Shown here piece by piece: positions 51,048 through 59,019 of a stretch of DNA of 64,000 nt. Each line of letters starts with the position of its first letter. Within the stretch, counting starts at the first letter, position 1. Position numbers and translations under genes: made by a program. A model generated the notes under the pieces. That model had not been told where the DNA came from. It saw only the letters and a list, made by a program, of their open reading frames with translations, and ran no database searches. The stretch spans positions 363,180-427,179 of the forward strand of contig MPNC01000002.1 of NCBI GenBank assembly GCA_002238825.1, in the 5' to 3' direction. This DNA is from SAR202 cluster bacterium bin87. Its GTDB lineage: Bacteria > Chloroflexota > Dehalococcoidia > Lucifugimonadales > UBA3495.

Positions 51048-52217
51048 ATGGCGTTTCCCGAACGAATGAAATTCGGCATCTTTCTCGGCCCGTTCCACCG
51101 CGTGGGTGAGAACCCCACCCTGGCCATGGAACGTGACCTGGAGTTGATCGAGTGGCTGGACAAGCTGGGGTTTGACGAGGCCTGGGTCGGCGAGCACCAC
51201 AGCGCCGGCTGGGAGATCATCTCTTCTCCAGAAGTCTTCATCGCCGCCGCCGCCCAGCGCACCAACCGCATCAAGCTGGGCACCGGCGTGGTCAGCCTGC
51301 CCTACCACCACCCGCTGATGGTCGCCAACCGCATGGTCCAGTTGGACCACATGACCTACGGCCGTGTGCTCTTCGGCGTGGGTCCTGGCGCGCTGCCGGG
51401 CGACGCCTACATGATGGGCATCCCTCACGAACTGCAGCGTGAGCGCATGGACGAGTCGCTGGGCGTCATCCTGCGCCTGTTCACCGAGACCGAGCCCTTC
51501 AGCTACCAGAGCGACTGGTTCGAGTTGAAAGAGGGCCTGCTCCAGCTTCGCCCCTACCAGCGACCCTACATGCACACCGCCGTGGCGTCGGTTCAGTCGC
51601 CGGCCGGCGTGACCCTGGCCGGCAAGCACGGCTGCTCCGTCCTGACCATCACCGTTCCGCGCGACCCGTCCGCCGGCCCGTCGGACCTGCAGGGGCTCTG
51701 GAGCATCGCCGAAGAGTCGGCCGCCGAGCACGGCAACACGATGAACCGCGACGACTGGCGGCTGGTGCTGCCCTGCCATATCGCCGAGACCCGCAAGGAG
51801 GCTCTGGACGATGCCCGCATGGGCGCCGGCCGTTACCTGCGGGAATACAGCGAGGGCACCAACGGCCGCAAGCCGGTCTTCGACGGCCCGCTGGACAAGG
51901 TCATCGACCACATGGCCGATACGGGCAGCTGGATCATCGGGACGCCCGACGACTGCATCGAGGCCATCGAGCGGTTGGGCGAGCAGAGCGGCGGCTTCGG
52001 CGCGTTCCTCGTCCAGACCATCGACTGGGCGCCGCGCGACAAGATGCTGCGCAGCTACGAGCTCATGGCCCGCTACGTTATGCCCCACTTCCAGGGCAGC
52101 GTGCTCAGCACCCAGGCGTCCAACCAGTGGGCCAAGGAGCGGCAGGACGACCTGGTGAGCGGACGCGTCCGCGCCATCGACCGGGCGCGCCAGGCCTACG
52201 CCGAACGGACCGTATAG
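51048..52217 (+). CDS. LLM class flavin-dependent oxidoreductase (limonene monooxygenase-like)
   Basis: 389 aa; GGAGGAGGTCCCTGT upstream. FGIFLGPFHRVGENP, GFDEAWVGEHHSAGWEII, IKLGTGVVSLPYHHPLMVAN and GRVLFGVGPGALPGDAYM are typical of the limonene 1,2-monooxygenase/alkanal-monooxygenase subgroup, which is longer than the other three LLM proteins here. Uses reduced FMN supplied by an external reductase. Substrate unknown. A hairpin terminator-like structure follows. Confidence 0.9.
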   Translation: MAFPERMKFGIFLGPFHRVGENPTLAMERDLELIEWLDKLGFDEAWVGEHHSAGWEIISSPEVFIAAAAQRTNRIKLGTGVVSLPYHHPLMVANRMVQLDHMTYGRVLFGVGPGALPGDAYMMGIPHELQRERMDESLGVILRLFTETEPFSYQSDWFELKEGLLQLRPYQRPYMHTAVASVQSPAGVTLAGKHGCSVLTITVPRDPSAGPSDLQGLWSIAEESAAEHGNTMNRDDWRLVLPCHIAETRKEALDDARMGAGRYLREYSEGTNGRKPVFDGPLDKVIDHMADTGSWIIGTPDDCIEAIERLGEQSGGFGAFLVQTIDWAPRDKMLRSYELMARYVMPHFQGSVLSTQASNQWAKERQDDLVSGRVRAIDRARQAYAERTV

Positions 52218-52266
52218 AGAACACAACACTGCCCCGACAACGGGGCTCTACGCCATGTCAAACTTG

Positions 52267-52291
52267 GGGGTGCGCCGTTGCGGCGCACCCC
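52267..52291. terminator. Hairpin between convergent LLM and ThuA-like genes
   Basis: A perfect 10-bp stem GGGGTGCGCC/GGCGCACCCC with a 5-base loop in the convergent gap. It shares the GTGCGCC core with the hairpin at 24455, suggesting a repeated terminator type in this genome. Confidence 0.55.
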
Positions 52292-52349
52292 TAATATCTT
52301 GCTTGCCGTCCACCCGTATTCGCGGTGGACCGGTGGGCCAAGCCCTCGG

Positions 52350-53054
52350 CTAGGCCGCGACTTTGGCAGCGACCCAGTCCACGCCGTTGAGCACCAACTT
52401 CTGGAACTCCGGCGTCTCGAAGCTCCGGCCGTCGTGTCCCAGGAGCAGGACGTACACGTTGCCCTCGCCGTACTGGCGCGTCCATCCCAGAGGATAGGTC
52501 CCGCCCGGCATGTGGGTGGGGCTCCGGTCGGGACCCCAGGGCCAGGCGCCGTCCTCGGCAGTTCCGGTGATAAAGACGTTGTTCCCGTCCTTGATCGCCA
52601 GGTTCATGTACAGCTCGTCGTTGGTCGAGAAATCAGCGATGCCGTCAGCCCCGGGATGGCCGGCCTGGCTGACGTTGACCGTGAATTCGCCATATGGCGG
52701 GTGGTAGCTGGTGCCCGAAATCCAGCCGCCTCCGGTGATGTCGTGGTACTCCGGCCATGCGGCCGCCACGCAGGTCGCGATATGGATGCAAACGAACCCG
52801 CCGCCTCCGCTGATGTACTCCCGCAGGCCTTCCATTTCCGCCGCTGAAAGTGTCCAGTCGCCGAAATGGGGCACGTTCTCCCGGCGGGTGTTGAAAACCA
52901 CCGCGTCGTAACCGCCCATCGCCGACCGGTCGGCCAGCGGCGACGCGTCCTCGGTCACCGTAACGTCATGGCCGGCGCCCTTGAGAAAGGTCTCCAAAAT
53001 GGGCGTCGACTCCTCGTACGGATGTCGTCCTCCTGACAGTACCAATAGTTTCAT
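52350..53054 (-). CDS. ThuA-like domain protein
   Basis: 234 aa from the ATG at 53054 (GGAGGGAACAAAC upstream). The glutamine-amidotransferase-like ThuA fold is shown by KLLVLSGGRHPYEESTPIL, YDAVVFNTRRENVPHF, GFVCIHIATCVAAAWPEY and a C-terminal GEGNVYVLLLGHDGRSFETP. ThuA homologues take part in sugar utilisation (trehalose in rhizobia) and in large degradation clusters; catalytic activity is not proven. No sugar genes are close. Confidence 0.87.
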   Translation of the reverse strand: MKLLVLSGGRHPYEESTPILETFLKGAGHDVTVTEDASPLADRSAMGGYDAVVFNTRRENVPHFGDWTLSAAEMEGLREYISGGGGFVCIHIATCVAAAWPEYHDITGGGWISGTSYHPPYGEFTVNVSQAGHPGADGIADFSTNDELYMNLAIKDGNNVFITGTAEDGAWPWGPDRSPTHMPGGTYPLGWTRQYGEGNVYVLLLGHDGRSFETPEFQKLVLNGVDWVAAKVAA

Positions 53055-53795
53055 GTTTGTTCCCTCCTGGTTGGTATCGGCAATTGTAGATACGCCAGCC
53101 TGATGTGGCAAATCTGATTGACCGGTATCTCGTGAGCCCCTGGTGGCGGGTCAGACTGCTGAGTTAGCGAAGCCTCTCCCGGTCTGATCGTGGCCGGGGC
53201 GGGCAGGACTTCCCGGGGGCGTAAGCGGTTTTTGTCCGCTTCATCGGGGTCCAACGATTCCGATGCCTGACGTCGCCCTTGCAGCCCGTGCACATCATCT
53301 CGGTCAAATCCTGGGTCGATGAAAGAACACGCTCATCCTACGCAAATAATATACGATTTACTTTCATATTTTCGCCAATTAGTTAGCGAAAACTTCGCAC
53401 AGAAGTTGGGAGATGTACGTTTTATGAAAAATAGCAGCATGCGGTGTCGAAATTCGATTATGCACAGATTTTTCCAGACTCATTGTCTATGTTAGTGCGC
53501 CATTCGATCCAGCGGAACCAGCCCGCTCTGATGCAGCGATGCGACGGTGTTGGTCAACGGCGCCGCTTCCCGCACCTGTCCTGGGTCCCTTCCGCGGGTC
53601 GAAACGACACAACAAGGAGGGAAGATCATGTTGATGCACGAGGATGCCATAGCGCTCCATGCGGCCTCGTTTTGTCGGCCGCTCCGTCTCGCCTGTATCA
53701 GATGAACCGAGCCTAGAACCTTGCTTGCCAGCATTGAACCCAACGGCGCACGCTGATCTGTCGGTTGCGTGTCCGGTGGAATGGGAGTTGTAACC
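53055..53795. other. 741-bp divergent gap with an AT-rich block
   Basis: No gene recognised. Around 53335-53470 the sequence becomes AT-rich (AAATAATATACGATTTAC), unlike the rest of the window. It contains three alternating TTCGC/GCGAA half-sites (53371-53375, 53386-53390, 53394-53398), the last two a near-palindrome GCGAA-AAC-TTCGC. This looks like a regulatory region or a piece of foreign DNA in front of the secreted protein gene. Confidence 0.4.
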
Positions 53796-56294
53796 ATGAA
53801 TGCGCAAAAGCTGAAGATCAGGAACCGGTTGAGCCGGTTTCGACCTCAAAGAATGTGGCCGGCGGTGTTGGCCGCCCTGGCAATCCTCATCATAGCGGGA
53901 TTTGGATCCGACCATGCTTTCGCCGCTTCGACCGACCTTTCGACGCAAGACACCGGAAAAAGCCAACATCACGAAAAGATCAAGCTTGCCAACCACGACA
54001 ACACGAGCGCCCAAACCAACTCGCCAAGGGTCTCGCAGAGGCCGTTCGTCACGCCCGCCATCGCCGCAAACGGCGTCCGGATGTACGATGTGCAGCCCAA
54101 CGAATCTGGTGGGTGGCCCACTCGCCTGGCCGGTGACGACACCTACGGCTACGGCGAACTCCTCGCGGTGGAGGTCCAATTCACCGACAGTGTGAACGTG
54201 AACGGCAACGCCACGTTTCGGATCCAGATCGGCTCCAGCAGAAGGGATCTGGTCCCGGTTTCCTACCGGGACGACTCGGTGATCTTCGCCACGCTCATCC
54301 AGTCCGGCGACGTGGATACCAACGGTGTGTGGATCGGCAACAACAGCTCGACGCTGGATCATAACCCGGCGAACTATTTCCAGACCTCGGAAGGGAACCA
54401 GAACGTCAGCCTGACCCACTCCAGCCTGGGAACCCAATCGAGCCACAAGGTCGACGGCCGCTCGAGGCGGCCCAAGGTCAACCGGGTGCGCATCACGTCC
54501 TCGCCGCAGCATGCCGACTACTACGTGCGCGGCGAGGAGGTGCAAGTGGAGATCAGGTTCGATCGGTCCGTCGTCGTCAGCGGGAACCCACAGGCCCGGC
54601 TCCGTATTGAAGCCCTGGGCAGCACCGCCACCCGCACAGCCAACTACCTACGCGGAAGCGGTACATCAACGCTTGTCTTCGCGTACAACGTGTCTTTCCT
54701 GGACAACGACAGCAACGGCATCGCCATACCCGCCAACGCCCTGGCCAAGAACGGCGACATCTCAATGGGCCCGGAGGGTGGGGGCTCCATCAAGGGGACC
54801 TCCCGTACTCTGCGGGCCAACCTTGCCAGCGGCGCTCAAGGAAACAACGCCAGTCATAAGGTGGACGCCCGGTACGCGGCCACGCCTGAGGTCATGGCCA
54901 ACGCGCAGTGGGGCTGGCAACCCCAAAGTGGTGAGAGCGAGTCCGTCACCATGAACTTCACCGTTCGTGAAGACCCGGGCCACTTCTCGGAGGACCATAA
55001 CCTGGTTATGGCGCTCGGCTGGGGCAGCATCGGCTCCACACGCTTCGTGTTTGGGATCCGGACTGACGTGGACGACCCGGACACCGATGGCTCCGAGGGC
55101 AAGGGCATCCTCTTTAACCGCTGGGGCACCCACGATACGTCACTGGCCCGGCCCACCGACGATGGGTGGGTCGGGATCGGCAGGACCTTCGGTGACTTCA
55201 TCAGCATCCGCAAGGCCTACGATTGGGGAGTGGGAGACTACACGGTCCGCATGGCCCATGATGGGAGCGTCAACGATGCGGACGGACGGTGGTTCGGGAT
55301 GTGGATTACGGATCCGAACGGGGTGGAAACTTACATGGGTTCCCTGAAGTTCCCCTTCGATAATGCAGGCGCAAATCCGAAGTTCAACCCGCGCGGTGAT
55401 CTATACCATTCCATGATGGGGGTCCTGGGCAGAGGGGTCATCAAACCCCATGAGATACCGGTGTTTGAGGTCGCGCTCAGTCCGCCCGACGAGGGCAGCA
55501 GCATCGACCCGCCAAAACGGGTCAGGGCGGTCTACTCGCAATTCAACGGCGTGATGACCAACTCCAACATCACCCACGACCGGGAGGACAACCTCGTCAT
55601 CATGCGCGCCGGAGGCACCACTCTCCGCACCACCAATCCCGGTACGGTGCTCATTGTTCGAAACGATGAGGCAACCGGCGAACCCTCCATTCGTGGGACT
55701 ACCGAAATGGACCAGAACCTCAGTGTGTCCACATCCGACATCGCCGACGCGGACGGTTTGGACGGAGTGTCCTTCACCTACCAGTGGATCCGGGTTGACG
55801 GAACTTCGGAAACCGACATCAGGAACGCCACACGCAACCGATACACCCTTCTCGCTGCCGACGTGGGCAAAACGATCAAGGTGCGGGTGAGTTTCACCGA
55901 CGATGCGGGCTACTCCGAGACGCTGACCAGCGACGCCACAGACCCGATCCGGCCGCCGTTGACGGCCGAGTTCACGGACACGCCGACGTCTCACAACGGA
56001 CAGGGTTTATTCACATTCGAGCTGCGGTTCAATGAAAATGTCAGCGGCCTGAGCTACGTTACGCTGCGGGATTCCGCGTTCACGTTGGATGGAGGTCGCG
56101 TGACCAAGGCCCGACGGCTGGAGCCACCGAGCAACGTCCGCTGGGAGATCACCGTGCGACCAGACGGCAACGGCGAAGTCACGATCACCCTGCCCGCAAC
56201 CACGGACTGCACCGATACCGGCGCGATTTGCACCCGAGACGGGGGCAAGCTGTCCAACGAATCGACAACTACCGTTTCCGGTCCGTCCGGATAA
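53796..56294 (+). CDS. Large secreted protein with Ig-like/fibronectin-type beta-sandwich domains
   Basis: 832 aa from the ATG at 53796 (GGGAGTTGTAACC upstream). A signal peptide is plain: basic start (KLKIRNRLSRFRPQR), hydrophobic stretch WPAVLAALAILIIAGFG, then DHAFAAS. Several beta-sandwich domains follow: two repeated modules near 95-185 and 220-360 with VQFTDSVNVNGN and IRFDRSVVVSGNPQARLRI, a central domain, an Ig-like repeat DADGLDGVSFTYQWIRVDG with VGKTIKVRVSFTDDAG near 640-715, and a last module ending STTTVSGPSG. These modules are common in surface proteins of Chloroflexota and Actinomycetota. No anchor or enzyme motif seen; probably adhesion or matrix. Confidence 0.87.
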   Translation: MNAQKLKIRNRLSRFRPQRMWPAVLAALAILIIAGFGSDHAFAASTDLSTQDTGKSQHHEKIKLANHDNTSAQTNSPRVSQRPFVTPAIAANGVRMYDVQPNESGGWPTRLAGDDTYGYGELLAVEVQFTDSVNVNGNATFRIQIGSSRRDLVPVSYRDDSVIFATLIQSGDVDTNGVWIGNNSSTLDHNPANYFQTSEGNQNVSLTHSSLGTQSSHKVDGRSRRPKVNRVRITSSPQHADYYVRGEEVQVEIRFDRSVVVSGNPQARLRIEALGSTATRTANYLRGSGTSTLVFAYNVSFLDNDSNGIAIPANALAKNGDISMGPEGGGSIKGTSRTLRANLASGAQGNNASHKVDARYAATPEVMANAQWGWQPQSGESESVTMNFTVREDPGHFSEDHNLVMALGWGSIGSTRFVFGIRTDVDDPDTDGSEGKGILFNRWGTHDTSLARPTDDGWVGIGRTFGDFISIRKAYDWGVGDYTVRMAHDGSVNDADGRWFGMWITDPNGVETYMGSLKFPFDNAGANPKFNPRGDLYHSMMGVLGRGVIKPHEIPVFEVALSPPDEGSSIDPPKRVRAVYSQFNGVMTNSNITHDREDNLVIMRAGGTTLRTTNPGTVLIVRNDEATGEPSIRGTTEMDQNLSVSTSDIADADGLDGVSFTYQWIRVDGTSETDIRNATRNRYTLLAADVGKTIKVRVSFTDDAGYSETLTSDATDPIRPPLTAEFTDTPTSHNGQGLFTFELRFNENVSGLSYVTLRDSAFTLDGGRVTKARRLEPPSNVRWEITVRPDGNGEVTITLPATTDCTDTGAICTRDGGKLSNESTTTVSGPSG

Positions 56295-56303
56295 TCAAAA
56301 CTA

Positions 56304-56360
56304 CTCCCGTAGTCGGTTCCGGTTAGCGGCATAGCCGCAGTCGGAACCGGCCACCGGGAG
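56304..56360. terminator. Nested long hairpin after the secreted-protein gene
   Basis: Three stacked stems, CTCCCG/CGGGAG, CGGTTCCG/CGGAACCG and GCGGC/GCCGC with an ATA loop, are separated by small internal loops of 3-5 bases. No T-run follows. A strong transcript end or a structured RNA are both possible. Confidence 0.45.
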
Positions 56361-56366
56361 CGGGGG

Positions 56367-56519
56367 TCAGACGGCCTGGGCCAGTCCCAGGCCGTTGTCA
56401 TTTCGGCCCACGCTCATGTACTGGAAACCCAGCCGTCGCATCTTCGCCCCGCCCAGTGCGTTGCGGCCATCGACCGCGAAACGTAGCCCATCCATCCAAG
56501 CCTTCTGCCAGCGGCGGGA
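56367..56519 (-). pseudogene. UDP-glucose 6-dehydrogenase, C-terminal fragment
   Basis: The minus strand reads SRRWQKAWMDGLRFAVDGRN and then ALGGAKMRRLGFQYMSVGRN before a stop at 56367. Intact UDP-glucose/GDP-mannose dehydrogenases end with the same block (VDGRN..DPEKMRALGFRYYGVGR). Upstream the reading is lost in a dispersed repeat, so only about 50 residues remain. Intact enzymes oxidise UDP-glucose to UDP-glucuronate; the nearby epimerase may be a survivor of the same sugar-nucleotide locus. Confidence 0.65.
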
Positions 56520-56573
56520 GCAGACACGTACTCGCGGGATGCCTCCTCACGCGTCCCCAGTTTCACCGGAACC

Positions 56574-56662
56574 ATCATTGCGAGCGAAGCACGGCAATCT
56601 CGTTGGGGCAAGGAACGCTACTGCGGGAACGAGATCGCCACGTCGCCGCTCCTCGCGATGAC
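56574..56662. repeat. Dispersed palindromic repeat, copy 7 (inverted)
   Basis: Reads ATCATTGCGAGCGAAGCACG on the left and CCGCTCCTCGCGATGAC on the right, the opposite orientation to copies 3-6. It lies against the truncated UDP-glucose dehydrogenase fragment. Confidence 0.75.
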
Positions 56663-56793
56663 AGAATGGGTACGCGTGAGGGGATGCCTCCGGTTGAATT
56701 CCCGCCCGTCGGTCGGCATACTGGCGCCACCATTCCAACTGGTGATCGATCCGGCGCGTTTCGCGGATCGTTGCACCCGGGGAGAACCAGCCC

Positions 56794-57774
56794 ATGGCAA
56801 CCCTGGTAACCGGTGGCGTCGGCTTCGTCGGAGCAAGCATCGTCAAGGCGCTCGCCGCTCGCGGGCACGAGGTGGTCAGCTACGACGTGCTGGCCCCCGA
56901 CGCGCTGATGACGCACTTCCTGGGCGACCTGGCCGACCGGGTCACCTTCGTTGACGGCGACATCCTGGACACGGCCGGCCTCGAAGCCCTGCGCCGTGAC
57001 CACGCCTTCGACAAAATCGTCCACGCCGCCGTTTTCACCGTGAACCGAACCGATCGGGAAACGGCCCGCAGCAAGGAAATCCTCGACATCAACCTCGCCG
57101 GCACCGGCAACCTGCTGGAACTGGCGCGGGAGATCGGCGTCCAGCGGTTCGTGTACATCAGTTCCGGCGCCGCCTACGGCCTGTGCCGCGACCCGGATCA
57201 GACCTACAACGAGGACGATCACCCGCAGCCGGGCAACCTCTACGGCATCACCAAGCTCGCCAGCGAACAGCTGACCAGCCGCTACGGTGCGCTCCACGGT
57301 TTCAGCGCCGTGAGCCTGCGCGTCAGCACTCCGTACGGCCCCATGGAACGGATCACCGGCCACCGCGACAACATGTCCACGCCCTACCAGTGGACCGGCG
57401 CGATGCTGCGGGGCGAGCCCATTCCCCTCGACACTTCCGACTACGGGCGCGACTACACCTATGTCCTCGACACCGGGTCCGCCATCGCCACCGTGGTTGA
57501 TGCCCCCGAACTTCCCCACGACCTGTACAACATCACCAACGGCGTCTCGGTGACCGGAGCGGAAATCCAGCGCAAGTTGGCCGAGCTGTTCCCGGAGACC
57601 CGCATCGTGGAGGACGGGAACGCCGAACCGGCGGGATCCTCCCTGGGACCGACCCGTGGGCCGTTGTCCGGATACAGGCTGTGGCACGACCTCGGCTGGG
57701 TGCCCCAGTACGACCTGGCCGCCGGCCTGACCGATTATGTCCGGTGGCGGCGGGAGTCCGGGTTCCTGGACTAG
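56794..57774 (+). CDS. NAD-dependent epimerase/dehydratase (extended SDR)
   Basis: 326 aa. The start follows GGGGAGAACCAGCCC. Coenzyme motif LVTGGVGFVGASIV, VTFVDGDILD (Asp-Ile), IVHAAVFTVNRT, a Ser region YISSGAAYG and YGITK (Y150, K154) are canonical. RVSTPYGPMERITG is the substrate-facing segment after the Lys. Members change sugar nucleotides (UDP-glucose 4-epimerase, dTDP-glucose dehydratase) or reduce aldehydes. Specificity is not decided. Confidence 0.9.
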   Translation: MATLVTGGVGFVGASIVKALAARGHEVVSYDVLAPDALMTHFLGDLADRVTFVDGDILDTAGLEALRRDHAFDKIVHAAVFTVNRTDRETARSKEILDINLAGTGNLLELAREIGVQRFVYISSGAAYGLCRDPDQTYNEDDHPQPGNLYGITKLASEQLTSRYGALHGFSAVSLRVSTPYGPMERITGHRDNMSTPYQWTGAMLRGEPIPLDTSDYGRDYTYVLDTGSAIATVVDAPELPHDLYNITNGVSVTGAEIQRKLAELFPETRIVEDGNAEPAGSSLGPTRGPLSGYRLWHDLGWVPQYDLAAGLTDYVRWRRESGFLD

Positions 57775-57789
57775 GCATCCCGCCACTGT

Positions 57790-57840
57790 GCTGCAACGAG
57801 ATTGCCCCGAATGCCGTGCGGCATTCTCGCAATGACAAAT
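57790..57840. repeat. Dispersed palindromic repeat, short copy 8
   Basis: CAACGAGATTGCCCCGAATG...GCATTCTCGCAATGACAAAT retains the right arm only. It sits between the epimerase and NodB-like genes. Confidence 0.5.
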
Positions 57841-57860
57841 CACAAAAGGAGCCGCGAATC

Positions 57861-58775
57861 ATGGCGTTGCCTCCCGACCGCATTGACTACCTGCCCATCG
57901 TCGACCGGCCCATCATCAAGTGGCCCAACGACGCCCGCGTGGCCCTCTGGATCTCGCCCAACATCGAGCACTACGAGTACACGCCGATCAACGAGGGCGT
58001 GCGCGATCCCTGGCCTCGCGTGCCCTATCCCGACGTGCAGCAGTACGCCTACCGCGACTACGGCAACCGCGTCGGCTTCTGGCGCATGCTGGAACCATTG
58101 GACAAGCACAACATCCGCTGCTGCATTTCCCTGAACCTGGCGGTGCTGGAGCACTTCCCCGAAATCGCCGAGGCAATGGTCGAGCGCGATTACGACTTCA
58201 TGAGCCACGGCATCTACAACACCCGCTACCTATACACCTGCACCGAGGACGAGGAGCGCGAGTTCTACCGGGACTGCATCGACACTCTGCAGCGGCACAC
58301 CGGCAAGCAGCTCAAGGGGATGCTCGGCCCGGCCATCTCCGGCAGCGTCAGCACCCCCGACCTCATGGCCGAGGCCGGGCTCATCTACCACACCGACTGG
58401 TTCCACGACGACCAGCCCACGCCCATCAAGGTGCACAACGGCGGCAAGCTCGTGTCGGTTCCCTATTCCATCGAGCTGAACGACTCCTCGGTTCTGCGGG
58501 ACAACCACTACACCGCCGAGTACTTCGCCGACATCTGCAAGCGGCAGTTCGACCGGCTGTACGAGGAGGGCGCCGAGAGCGGCCGCGTCATGTGCATCGC
58601 CCTGCACCCCTTCCTGATCGGCCAGCCCCACCGCATCAAGTACCTGGACGACGTGTTGAGCCACATCATGGCCCACGACGGCGTGTGGCAGACCACCGCC
58701 GACGAGATCGCCGAGTACTACATCGCCAACTACTACGATCAGGCCATGGCACACGCGCAACGCTTCACCGCATAG
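57861..58775 (+). CDS. Polysaccharide deacetylase (NodB-fold) family protein, allantoinase/cyclic-amidase-like
   Basis: 304 aa from the ATG at 57861 (AAAGGAGCCGCGAATC upstream). IIKWPNDARVALWISPNIEH, RVGFWRMLEPLDKHNIRCCI, DYDFMSHGIYNTRYLY and ALHPFLIGQPHRIKYLDDVL match NodB-fold proteins of the PuuE type, in which SHG and the late His take part in metal binding. The classical TFDDG motif of chitin deacetylases is absent, which favours a small-molecule amidohydrolase over a polysaccharide enzyme. Closely similar to the gene at 60.39 kb (same IxRPxxxWPNDARVAL start). Confidence 0.87.
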   Translation: MALPPDRIDYLPIVDRPIIKWPNDARVALWISPNIEHYEYTPINEGVRDPWPRVPYPDVQQYAYRDYGNRVGFWRMLEPLDKHNIRCCISLNLAVLEHFPEIAEAMVERDYDFMSHGIYNTRYLYTCTEDEEREFYRDCIDTLQRHTGKQLKGMLGPAISGSVSTPDLMAEAGLIYHTDWFHDDQPTPIKVHNGGKLVSVPYSIELNDSSVLRDNHYTAEYFADICKRQFDRLYEEGAESGRVMCIALHPFLIGQPHRIKYLDDVLSHIMAHDGVWQTTADEIAEYYIANYYDQAMAHAQRFTA

Positions 58776-58780
58776 GAATT

Positions 58781-58945
58781 CTCATTGCGAGCGCCGCGCC
58801 GCGATCACCTGATGGGAGAGATCCACTCTCAGGTAACCAGATTGCCCAGTCGCTATGGCGCCTTGCGCGGGCAAAGTGAGTACGCGCGGGGCCCGCGTTG
58901 TCATTGCGAGCGAAGCGTGGCAATCTGGTCAGGGAAACGCGCTCC
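58781..58945. repeat. Dispersed palindromic repeat, degenerate copy 9
   Basis: CTCATTGCGAGCGCCGCGCC near the start and GTCATTGCGAGCGAAGCGTG at 58900 are two similar left arms in the same orientation, so this may be two overlapping remnants. Located between the NodB-like and ASST-like genes. Confidence 0.5.
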
Positions 58946-59019
58946 GTCCCGCGAAGACCAACCGATTGGGCACAGGCCATTCGCGGGAAATGCGGTAATG
59001 GGGTAATGGGGGGAAATCC

